A stretch of 64,000 nt of DNA from Oscheius onirici (lineage: Eukaryota; Nematoda; Chromadorea; Rhabditida; Rhabditidae). Location of the stretch: assembly GCA_932521025.1 (NCBI GenBank), contig OW051469.1:3980398-4044397 (forward strand), written 5' to 3'. The notes beneath the pieces were generated by a model. That model was given only the letters and a program-made list of their open reading frames with translations, did not search any database and was not told where the DNA came from. How positions within the stretch are numbered: position 1 is the stretch's first letter; each line of letters starts with the position of its first letter. Positions 55,104 to 64,000 of this stretch are shown here, one piece after another. The position numbers and the translations under genes are program-made.

Positions 55104-55995
55104 AGATTTATTTTGGTCCACTTGTTGCTTGTTTATGGGCTGGTTCCGAGACGGGACCAACCAATTGCTCATTTCGTTAGTGTTCTTCACAACTGTCCCT
55201 TCTTTTTCCAATCGAGCTACATTTTCAAAATATTTCGCGAATAAATCGCGTGGTTCATGCTACGAGCATAAGCGACCCCAGTGTGCCTCAGTTCGGGGGA
55301 GATTTATTGCCTTTTTACACTTCCCCTGCTGGTTGCTTTTGGGCTCTTTTGCTGCAATGCCTCCCCGGTCATTTTTGTCGTTTCATGTGTGTTTATGATA
55401 GCAAACGGAAGTCTGCTTGATTAGGAACTAACCAAACGATCTTTGGAAAAAGTATAGACTGATGCCACTAGTACTGAAAGTATTTAACTGAAAGGAACGG
55501 TGAGAATTTGGCGAAACACTATAAATCTCATTTTTCGTGGGAGAGAAAGATATATTGCTTTTTTACACTTTGCCCCTCTCGCTTTGCATTCGCGGCATTT
55601 TGATTTTATCGTCCATCATGCCCGTTTTCTCACCATTTCTATCGAACCAGTAACTCTTTTGGAAAAGTTGGCCGTACACTCTTTATTTAACCATCTTATA
55701 GCAATGCTTTCGGTTTGCCTCAACCCTTTACTCCCTGACAGGCAACTTCCTTCACAATCCAAAAAATATGTAGTTTGCAGTGTAAGCCTATTATGCGTTT
55801 CCTGTTTAACCCTTTCTATTTGAGAAGACAGTTTATGGACTTGTTCAATTCCTCCTAATGTCTTCTTATCTTTTACATGTAGAGTCTGCTATAATAGACT
55901 AACTTATTTTTCAAAAGTGTGAAAAAATAACATTTTTTCAGGTGGTACATTTTTTGAAGTTTGAAGTCATCTAATAGCAACGAAGTTTTGCAACA
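55104..55995. other. Spacer between chemoreceptor and kinase-like gene
   Basis: No exon supported. Two segments, at about 55295 and 55535, share the pattern R(F/Y)IAFLHF in one frame; this is short and may be chance or a decayed repeat. Confidence 0.4.
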
Positions 55996-58285
55996 ATGGT
56001 GACTGTCGTGGACAATGTTAGTCAGTACAGATTGTGTTCAAATACTGATTCGTTTTTCGCTACATCGGTCACGATTGAACAAATACAAAGTTTAAGTCCA
56101 TTATACTTTTAAGAAATCGAAAAGTTCCACTATCCTCTCTACACAGACAAAAATTTCTTGGGTCGTGGAGGAGAAGCAGAAGTCTACAAAGCTTATTCAC
56201 CCCGTATTCAAAAGTTTGGAAACTAATCACTTTGTAATCTTTTTCTCAGGACAATAGTTTTGAAGAAATTTACACGTACTTTCCAAAAAGACAACCTGGA
56301 AGAGGCCAAGTTCTTGATGAAGGTGACACACAAATGTAGAAACTTTATGTTTTATTCAGCTGTCCAATTCCGAGAACATTGTCAAGATTTATGGCCTTCT
56401 AACTGATGACAGTGGTTACGTTGGCTACGTCATGGAGTTTATGGAACATGGGAGCTTAGCAGATGGTGAAATTGAAACTTTACTTCGTAAAAACTCTTTG
56501 TTTAGCAATCTACAATAAAAACTTTAACTACGGACCTGATAAAGTTCTTGTCTGGATGCATCACGTAGCTTGCGGAATCCAAAGACTCCACGAGGCCGGG
56601 ATCATTCACAGAGACATCAAGCCTCAAAAGTATGAAGTTTACGTTGGAATCTATTGCTTTTTTGCAGTATTCTTTTGGGGAAAAGCTGGGAGGACGTGAA
56701 GATATCCGATTTTCCGAGGCTCGAGAAGTTCCAGCTTCCACTCTCGTCACAAATCCGTGAGAAAATTGAATTTTTATATCACTCAGTGGCATCAACTATT
56801 AATTAATCCTCTAGTAAAATGAACTTGCAGATGTGGCACCTTGATCTATATGGCTCCTGAAATCATTACTACTGGAAGATTCAACAAGGCTGGAGACATC
56901 TTTGCCTTAGCCATCACCTGCTGGGAAATGATCGAACGCCGGTCAGTTATTATCGACCCAAAAACGCTTGACTCTCTCGCTGTTTCTATTGACCACAGAT
57001 TTCAGAGTTCCACACGAAAATGCTAACAATTACAAGGATTTGATTGATAACCGTCCCACGTTCAAAAATGAACACATTTCTATGCCCAATGCCGTGGATC
57101 AACTGATAAAACAGTAAGTCCGCATCAGGGAATACATTTAATCCAAGTACAAAAATATTCATAATACTGATTTTTAGATCCTGGAACCGAAATCCACACT
57201 CACGGCCATCAATCGAAAAGTTTTTGGAAAGTATTCGGGAACTCACCTCGTTAAAACTTTCCAGCTTACTCGAGTTCAAAGCTCTTCTGACGGAATTCTT
57301 CAGCAAGATGGACAAGTCCGACTTTGAAAACGAAATGCAAAAGTTCAAGAAGTATCTGGCTGATCACCGTGCCTACTACAGTCGCAATAGACTTTTATGA
57401 AAAAGCCGGCTTCTTTCAAGACAAGATCGACAGGTTGAGAGGCGCAAACTATTATGATGTGACGCAGAAGTACAAGTTTTCCATGCACATCTTTGCCCCT
57501 CCTGCCTTCAGTGAGCAAAGTAGGAAATCGATGGAAACGGTGCTGAAGAAGACTTGCCATTACAACGGCTATCGAGCTACCGTGGAAGGAGGAGACTGTT
57601 TTATTGTTTTCTACTATTACTCTGATGGAAGGAGCGGCTTCTTCGATGGTATTTCAAAAATACAGTATCCGGGTAGAGGAGTCTGTCATTTTCCCATGGT
57701 TAAGGAAGAGCGACAGCTTTATCCTTTGCCTATCCGGAATGTTGTCTTGATCGGAGCCTATTCTTACTTTACATGGAATACTTTTTACAACGACTACACG
57801 ATGGATGGAGAGCGTTTTGTCTTTCACCAATTTGCCAAAGAAAACAAGAGTGGTCTTTTTGAAGAGTGGAAGAGATGTAAAAAGAAGCCCAAAGAATTTC
57901 ATCGACTTTGTATTATCGAAACTACGTGCAAGACCCACTCCGTTATCGAAGCTTATCCGAAATTCGAACGTGATATGAAGCAGTTCAGAGGCTACTGTAA
58001 AAATAAGGAAAATCTAGCCTTGTTGGAAATTACGGATAGCAAAACCGTAAGTTTAGAGATAGAAAAATAGAGATAGAATGTAAACAATTCACGTTTCCAG
58101 AAGCACAAGCTTCTCAAGGACGAACTTCCTCACGTGAGTCTGAGACTCGTCCGTAACAGTGTGAGTCGTAGGATACACTGAAACCAAACGTTTTATTCTA
58201 GGATCAACTGGATCGAGACGGAACAAAAGAAGTAATGATGAATCTTATCGAAGCCGCTCAGAAGGCTATTGTAATCTACCTCTAA
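55996..58285 (+). CDS. Protein-kinase-like gene with DFP motif and a novel C-terminal region
   Basis: ATG at 55996 (MVTVVDN), then about nine exons. The kinase motifs in order are NFLGRGGEAEVYKAY (Gly-rich loop); TIVLKKFTR (lysine); EEAKFL (alpha-C Glu); NIVKIYGLLTDDSGYVGYVM then EFMEHGSLAD; CGIQRLHEAGIIHRDIKPQN (HRD loop, Asn split by an intron); VKISDFPRLE, where DFG has become DFP; CGTLIYMAPEI; and GDIFALAITCWEM. The lobe ends WNRNPHSRPSIEKFLESIRE. The kinase frame then meets TGA at about 57400 (YYSRNRLL-stop), while the frame one base over continues with FYEKAGFFQDKIDRLRGANY for about 220 residues of unknown type (HIFAPPAFSEQS, CHYNGYRATVEGGDC, WKRCKKKPKEFHRLC) to a stop at 58283. Either there is a one-base frameshift or these are two genes. 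Loss of the DFG Gly may weaken catalysis. Confidence 0.65.
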
Positions 58286-59940
58286 TATCCTCAAACTGTC
58301 TCCTCAAACCCTGTGTCCTCAAACTAAATAAACTTTATCTGAACAAGCTGTTTTCCACGACAGACGCCAAAAGTAAAAACTGAACTCGGGATAAGCATTC
58401 TTTAAAAAGACGTCAGAGAGTGTGAATCTAGTTGTCATGCAGAGAATCCCGTGCAGGAGCTCTAATCCTTCTAGAGGCCTCCCCTCCCAGCTTCTTCGAA
58501 ATTCGGGACAGCCGTCTTTTTTCTCCCAGTGAGAAAGACAGCCGTTTGATCAGTTGGAGGAAGTCCCTTGATATCGAGAGAGTCTCCTCTCCCAGACGCC
58601 TGTTCTTTCCACCACAATAAACTGCTATAATCCCGGCTGTTGCCTTCCCATGCATTAGTCTCCCTCACTTTGTTGATTCTTTTTCTATCAAGACCAAAAG
58701 TTTGTGCTCCCTCACTTTTTATTGGGTCTTGAAAAGTGATATCATACGTTTGACTAAAGACTTGCTTTAGGTCTCCTTTTGTTCCAATACAAACGCGTAG
58801 ATTTCGGATAAAATAATAAATATGTGAGATATTGAATCACAGACTAACGGGATAAAGAGGATTTGTTGTTTTGTGAACATTTTCTGAGATTCCCCTATTT
58901 GACGAATCTTCCAGACGTAGTCTATCCAAACTTCCATTTTACCCAAGGTTTCGGCAAATGACCCTCTAAACAAGTGTTCTTGTGTACTACATGGAACTTC
59001 CTGATTGCCCAAAAGATTCAGAAATTTGCAGTTACTTCCCGTTTTTCAGAAAGATTTAGCACTTACATTAAGAAAACTTTACTTGATGATACAATTTGTG
59101 CTCAACCAGACTTCTCTGAAATAATTTTTTCTAGAAGACCGGATCGACTGGAGTGACTTTATGAATGATAAAGGTTCTCCTCCACGCCGAGTCTCGAAGA
59201 ATTTGGAATCTTTATGTACTTTTCTATGTCAATTTTATGTTGTTCAATCAATAACTTTTTACATATATACTTATGGACAATTAGAAAGTTCCGTGTAATA
59301 CACAAGAAACAAATAAAGACTAACGAGAAACATCTTTGTTCATTTGCCAAGTTTCTTGTTATAGTAAATGTTGGGGAGAAGCCAGCGTAAGTCACTTTTT
59401 CAGTCGAAAACAGTGTTTGACCTGTCCGATTAATCTGTCTTCCGTTCCTTATCCTTGTTGTTTACCGTTCAATATCCCGTCACTGACCATTCAAAACATA
59501 TTGTATACCTTTCTCACCTTTCCTTGCCTTAACTCACTACTGAAGCATCAAGTTTTGACTACTCGAAAAGTCAAACAAATCCTGTTTTCAATTTCTTATC
59601 GTTATAATTTCGAGCTCAAAAGCACCATCAAAACGACAGCATTCTGGACCGTCCATTAACAGAGTGCTCTCATTTTTGCCAGCCTAATGACCTAATCTAT
59701 GTAAGATCATCATGCTGAAAGCCCAGCCCTTTTCATCCATTTCGTAGGAAGAAGCTCGGATGTTTGTTGAGACTATTTTGTGCTCCAACCTTTCTCATTT
59801 CCTCATTGTGACGTATTGTCCCTCTAATTTATCTTCCTCCTTCCGAAAAGTCGAAGGGTCAGTCGAGGCGTAAAAAGTCGGTCGGAGCAGGTGTTTCCTC
59901 TTTCTTACGATAAAAGAAGACAAAAATCTCTTGTTTACAG
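58286..59940. other. Gene-poor stretch, 58.3-59.9 kb
   Basis: AATAAA near 58327 fits the poly(A) site of the kinase-like gene. No further exon series recognised. An in-frame block MFVETILCSNLSHFLIV at about 59760 could be a 5' exon of the next gene, but its splice phase does not fit. Confidence 0.4.
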
Positions 59941-60353
59941 AGTCGGCCCTAACTGTCAGCGCAGTTGTAAATCAGAGCATTCTGGAATATTTTTTCGAAA
60001 CGACGGAAATCCCTTGCATGTCGCCGCCGCCCGGCTGGCCGCGAGCCCTCTTCAATAACAACCTGCCCTGTGCGACGACGCAAGAATCGTTAGTCTTTGA
60101 GATACAGTCAGAGAGACAGAGAGACAGGTCCACAAAAAATACATCCAACTTTCCAGAAGTATGCAATTCGGAGAGAAGATTACTCTTCTACTAGCCATTT
60201 TCACCTTTTTGTTCACCTGTGCCGTAGTTTGTTATTATAAGGTCTTCAAAAAAGGTAGGATGACCATTTTACGCAAAGAAAATGCGATTCAGATCCAATG
60301 GCTCAGTCTAGATCTCTACTGGTTGTGCAGGCCAACAATGGACGTTTCAATAG
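59941..60353 (+). CDS. Small single-pass membrane protein (5' end unresolved)
   Basis: Three exons join in phase: 59941-60088, 60157-60254 and 60331-60353 (TAG). They read SALTVSAVVNQSILEYFFET, IPCMSPPPGWPRALFNNNLP and CATTQESSM, then a helix ITLLLAIFTFLFTCAVVCYY followed by KVFKKGQQWTFQ. The order suggests an extracellular part with a Cys pair (one flanking CMSPPPGWPRALFNNNLPC), one membrane helix and a very short basic tail. AATAAA follows at about 60382. The first exon is missing; no family recognised. It is convergent with the RING gene, with stops about 190 bp apart or less. Confidence 0.5.
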
Positions 60354-60539
60354 GAGTAACAAATTTTCGAAGCCGAAGGAAATAAACGTTTAATTATTGA
60401 AAAAAAGAGAAAGACAGGGGACTGAGATTCTTCTGGCGAGGCGAGAACTAGTGCTTCTCCAGGATGGAGAGCAGGACTGTAATACTGTTGATGTTAGGAA
60501 AAAAGTATCTGTTACTGATAAGAACAAAGTTTTGCTGTC

Positions 60540-62012
60540 CCTGCTGAATGCGTCAACTCTGGCGCATGCCGGGCATTTTTGAAGTGACGGTCATCGAAGC
60601 AAGAGGTGCAGATCGAGTGGCCACAGATGCCGACAAGTGGCACATTTTTGTTGCCTAGACCGTTACAATTGTGGAAACGTAAAAGACTTACTGAACTCTT
60701 CCAAACAGATGAGGCATTCCAAGCTGTTTTTGAGCTCGGCCATCAGAGTCTAAACATTGGAGTCTCGCACTTGGGCGACTGAAAATTTAACTAGTACGAT
60801 TACGGTCTCAGAGAGACAGAGTAATCAGTCAACAACAGTCAAACTCACTTCTGGCATTGGCCTCATGAACGATCTCGGCCACTAAAAACTTCTGTTGATG
60901 GAATTCTAGAATAACTAACCAAGTTCATCTGCTTTTCGGGCGCCTTCGGCAACTGAAAACTCAAATTGTAAGTGACGTTTTTCCAGCATAGCTCACCTTT
61001 CTCCGTAGCTTTCAGTAAGGCCTCCAGCACTGAAGAAATCAATACATAGTGGAAACAGTTTTTGGTTGACTTACCTCTCTGATCAGCGTTCACCTTAGCT
61101 TCGGCAACTAAAATGATAATTCGTTTTTTTCCTATACAAGTTTCACGTTTTCCTATTCTTACTCGTCCGAAGGAAAGTTTCTGTTTTCAAGTTTTAGACT
61201 CCACATTTTAAAAAAAGTCCGACTTTTGACGAGTAAAGAAGTACGAAAAATTCGCTGAACTCACCGTCCTTTGCAGCTTTGCGAGCTATCTGAGCAACTG
61301 AAACGGAACAAAATCACAACAATTCAAAAAATGTACTTACTCTTTTCGTCGGCCTCTTCTCTGATTCTCCTCTCTGAAAGAACCACAGTAAATTTGCACA
61401 ATTCTTCGATAGACTCACTTTCTTGGATCAGCTCGAGATCCTGTTCCTTCAGACGGTCTTTCTCCGCCTTCTTCTTGATAACCTTGACGAGCGGCCTGGA
61501 ATTAGGATAAATTTACCACTGCCCATGTTATCCTAAATACAGTGGGCCTTTCTGTCGAGCTAGTCTTTCCGAGCTCTGTATGGTGTTTCCAAAATAATAA
61601 TGACATCCTCGAAAAACCTCCGCAATCAAGTTTGGGGTTGAAAAGACAAATTTCCTGCTACTCGAGACCGAGAACTACAGCTTTTTCGAACACAATTTGG
61701 CCGGTAAGTGTAAATGTGGCCCATATTGAACTCAACAAGGCTGACAAAGAACATAATTATTTTGGCACGTCAAGAGTGGTTTCTTTTTAACAGCTTTACA
61801 GCCAAGATCTCTTTTCGAGTTCCTCTGAGTTTCCGAGCCTTTTGTGCTTGTTATGAACGGGCACAGACAGTTTTGCTGACAAAGTAAGGAAAAAGATGAT
61901 TCTGCAATGTCATCCGAAAGAAAATAGAGTTGAAAAATTACCTAGGAGCTGGTACAACAGCCATCTGAGAGCGCATGAGACGATCCGTGCCTGGACAGGT
62001 ACGGCGTGACAT
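60540..62012 (-). CDS. RING-type protein with hendecad coiled coil, one 33-nt exon per repeat
   Basis: ATG at 62012 (MSRRTCPGTDRLMRSQMAVV) follows a tttttcag acceptor. Exon 1 is 61942-62012; exon 2, 61419-61495, reads PLVKVIKKKAEKDRLKEQD. Six exons of exactly 33 nt follow (61341-61373, 61265-61297, 61075-61107, 60997-61029, 60920-60952, 60849-60881), all phase 1 to phase 1, reading KRRIREEADEK, IAQIARKAAKD, VAEAKVNADQR, VLEALLKATEK, VAEGARKADEL and VAEIVHEANAR. Exon 60692-60778 begins another unit (IAQVRDSNV), meets TAG at 60750-60752, then continues in frame as TLMAELKNSLECLICLEEF. The last exon (from 60654) reads NKNVPLVGICGHSICTSC; CPAC, the last RING pair, is one base out of frame. RING C3HC4 proteins are usually E3 ubiquitin ligases; here the RING half looks broken, or the sequence has errors. 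Confidence 0.7.
60849..61373 (-). repeat. Array of six 33-nt exons encoding 11-residue repeats
   Basis: Exon lengths are 33, 33, 33, 33, 33 and 33 nt; intervening introns are 43, 157, 45, 44 and 38 nt. All junctions are phase 1. The protein units follow the pattern (V/I)A-(E/Q)-x-(A/V)-(R/H/L)-(K/E)-A-x-(E/D)-(K/R). The DNA of the units shares GTTGCCGAA...GCT. The features suggest exon duplication. Confidence 0.9.
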
Positions 62013-63224
62013 TTTCTGAAAAACAAAAACTTGAAAACTTAAATTGTCAGGTTTAAACAAATGTGAAAAGATGATGAGTAATTAGACTTTAGGATTTTAG
62101 GATTTTTGAGCTGTTGGAAAACAGTTGAATAGATGCGCAGGCTGGTGTGATTAAGGTATTTGGACAGTCGCAGAAAGTTGTTTTCGAGGTTTTTAGACAA
62201 GAAAGGGATAAGATACTAGTTCGAGAGATGCAGGTGTGCGTTTCCTTTGTTTTGCTACAGATTTCGATGAGTACCAACTCAGTAGCCACCTCCAAAAATA
62301 AAATCGCACCAAAAGTTGAGTTCCGGTAGTTGGAATTTTGTTCTTTCAAAAATGTTTGATCAGAAGAACCAGCTAACAAGATGGTGAAAACAATAGTTTG
62401 GGAGACGCCGGAGAGAGTTTTTTTTACAAAATCTGGCAGTTTCCAGCCTGGATAATCGCAGTTAGAGGGACATTGATAGTTATGAATTTGACGTTGTGGG
62501 AAAAACTCGTTTAGAAACAAGAACTTGCATCAGTAAAAAAACTGCAATCAGTATAAGAAGGGGTTCAAAGACTGATCCGGCAGCTCCTTATTGACTCTTC
62601 CTCGATCCAGCTGCAATCGTCGGTTGTGTTTACAAGAGGCGGTGCCCTAATTGAGCAAAGTCTGCGGGTACAGCCGACTATTTTGCGTGCCGCAGAGAGT
62701 TCGAGGAGCCCAGGGGTAGACCGGCAGAAATAGGTAGTCATCGCTTGTCCAAAGGGCGACTGTCTACTGATGATTCAGTTGCTCGTCTGGGTCCGTTTCG
62801 TAAACAGATTGAAGGAGGCCTTGGAAACGCAAAACTCTCTGTACATTTGGAAGTCACAAAGAAAGGTATCTAGGCATTTTGTTCACGCTGCAGTGAAAAA
62901 CTCGGACGAAGAAGTATTGAGAAAGAAAAACATAAAATGTTTATTTGACAAAGATTTAACTGATGAACAGTTCAAAATACCGAACAAATGGACAGGAAAT
63001 TCAGTTTAGGGTTAGAGAAGTTGTGAGTGACTATTGAACTATATCAGGAAAAGGGGAAAAGAGACTGGGAATATATATAAAAAAACATGTAACTATTGAT
63101 GGCAGAAGGGACAAACAGTATCTTCCGTATTCTGACTGTAGGTAGAAGCAGCGGGAGAGTTCAATGCAGGACTGTGTGAGTCAGACCATTCTCGGTCTGT
63201 AAAATTAGTTTTGCAAGCAAATGT
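62013..63224. other. Upstream region of the RING gene, no gene recognised
   Basis: It contains the 5' UTR intron acceptor of the RING gene and otherwise no exon series. A - strand frame at 62520-62089 lacks splice signals or family signs. Confidence 0.4.
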
Positions 63225-63797
63225 TTAACAGCTATTACTTTCATATAAGTCCAGTGCCAACAGGTCGTCTTCTGTGGTAAACACATGGACATAAATTGTG
63301 GTCCCCTGAAGAGCTGAAGGTCCAGGAGCATTTGAGCTATTGTTGTTTTGTCCAGGGTTGGGATTTCCAATCGGCTTCGGGTTCGTTGGCTCGTTGTCCG
63401 GTCTCTTCAAGCGTCCGATATCACTGCTTTGCCCGTGGCGATCCTTGTGAAAGCGAGCGACAGCTTCCTCACATACCAATTGGTCGGCTTCAGGAAGGTG
63501 ATTAAATTGCACATTGAAAAATTCCACAAAACTCTCTAACTGAAAAATTTTCTTCAAGACGGATGAACTCACGGATTTTTCCACAGCGTCAATTTCTTGC
63601 TCCTTTAGCAAATTGGCAGCTCTTTCACGGGCTAGCTGATCTTCCAAGTTCTTCTGAAGATCCAAGTGCCTCTGACGAGCTCTGGCAACAACAATGCGGT
63701 TTTGTTCTCTTCGCTTCAGAATGTTTTTGATTTTCTCTGGAGAGACGCCTTTCTGAAAACGGCTTTCTGAGAAGCTCTTTTTCAGTATTTTGCACAT
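63225..63797 (-). CDS. bZIP-like protein (5' exon probably beyond window)
   Basis: The open frame ends at 63225. After a possible acceptor at about 63753 it reads KGVSPEKIKNILKRREQN, then NRIVVARARQRHLDLQKNLE and DQLARERAANLLKEQEIDAV. NRIVVARAR fits the bZIP basic-region pattern N-x2-A-A-x2-S-R with Val for Ala and Ala for Ser, followed by spaced hydrophobics for a zipper. A downstream part reads ESFVEFFNVQFNHLPEADQL, then a Pro/Asn-rich tail (NPKPIGNPNPGQNNNSSNA). A 33-nt segment (gtgagt ... tttttcag) between DAVEKS and LESFVEFF has splice signals and is in frame, so it may or may not be removed. The window ends in ACTTAC, a - strand donor, so a 5' exon probably lies past 64000. ATG at 63797 would be an alternative start. 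Confidence 0.55.
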   Translation of the reverse strand: MCKILKKSFSESRFQKGVSPEKIKNILKRREQNRIVVARARQRHLDLQKNLEDQLARERAANLLKEQEIDAVEKSVSSSVLKKIFQLESFVEFFNVQFNHLPEADQLVCEEAVARFHKDRHGQSSDIGRLKRPDNEPTNPKPIGNPNPGQNNNSSNAPGPSALQGTTIYVHVFTTEDDLLALDLYESNSC

Positions 63798-64000
63798 TCA
63801 GCTTGAAAATTTCCGAAATAACTTTTAATATTGAGTCCAGAAAAGCATTGGTTTCGTTGTTTCATACTAAAAGCTTTCGAATACTTTCACGCTAATTTAA
63901 CTGTTAAATTTTCCTTTAGATGGATCCGCGCTCCACTGCTGATATTTGAAAATTTATGGGTCTGAAGTGGAAAAGCTTGAAAAAAAGTTTAAATACTTAC

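Overview
This window looks like nuclear DNA from a rhabditid nematode, Caenorhabditis or a close relative. The evidence is short introns (many 38-60 nt) with the strong TTTTCAG acceptor, two SL2-type spliced-leader RNA genes, a G-protein beta subunit that reads as GPB-1, a hedgehog-related Hog/Hint protein of quahog type, a 7TM chemoreceptor, and a lineage-specific multigene family. No bacterial or organellar features were seen.

Layout. 0-3.1 kb: 3' end of an unknown + strand gene, with one SL2-type RNA gene inside its last intron; a - strand single-pass membrane protein built on Asn-Gly-Thr repeats; then a second SL2-type RNA gene. 3.1-7.2 kb: no gene recognised. 7.2-9.0 kb (+): a sphingomyelin-synthase family enzyme. 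9.4-12.1 kb (-): two members of an unnamed paralogous family, one with in-frame stops. 13.0-17.3 kb (-): a DNAJC14-like membrane protein whose J domain lacks HPD. 17.7-18.3 kb: three near-identical 188-bp tandem repeats. 19.1-19.6 kb (+): CUB-domain C-terminus. 20.6-22.3 kb: a pair of ~300-bp inverted repeats around a decayed gene. 23.3-30.35 kb (-): gpb-1, all 9 coding exons. 34.5-37.3 kb (-): concentrative nucleoside transporter. 37.9-42.6 kb (-): quahog-like gene with signal peptide, Cys-rich N-terminus, a long Gly/Asp/Lys linker and a Hint domain. 46.8-52.7 kb (+): two more members of the 9-12 kb family, both damaged; one carries a 2.08-kb RTE-type retrotransposon flanked by an 11-bp target duplication. 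54.0-55.1 kb (+): SRH/SRI-like chemoreceptor. 56.0-58.3 kb (+): protein-kinase-like gene with DFP in place of DFG. 59.9-60.35 kb (+): small membrane protein. 60.5-62.0 kb (-): a RING gene whose middle is encoded by six consecutive 33-nt exons, each one 11-residue coiled-coil repeat. 63.2-64 kb (-): bZIP-like protein running off the window.

The most unusual items are the one-exon-per-hendecad RING gene (with an apparent nonsense codon and frameshift in its RING region), the paired SL2 RNA genes, the LINE insertion with intact duplication, and a ~25-nt motif scattered on both strands through introns and intergenic DNA. Exon models were made by hand from splice consensus and reading phase. For gpb-1, the sphingomyelin synthase, the NGT-repeat protein and the chemoreceptor the phases close exactly; elsewhere boundaries are approximate.
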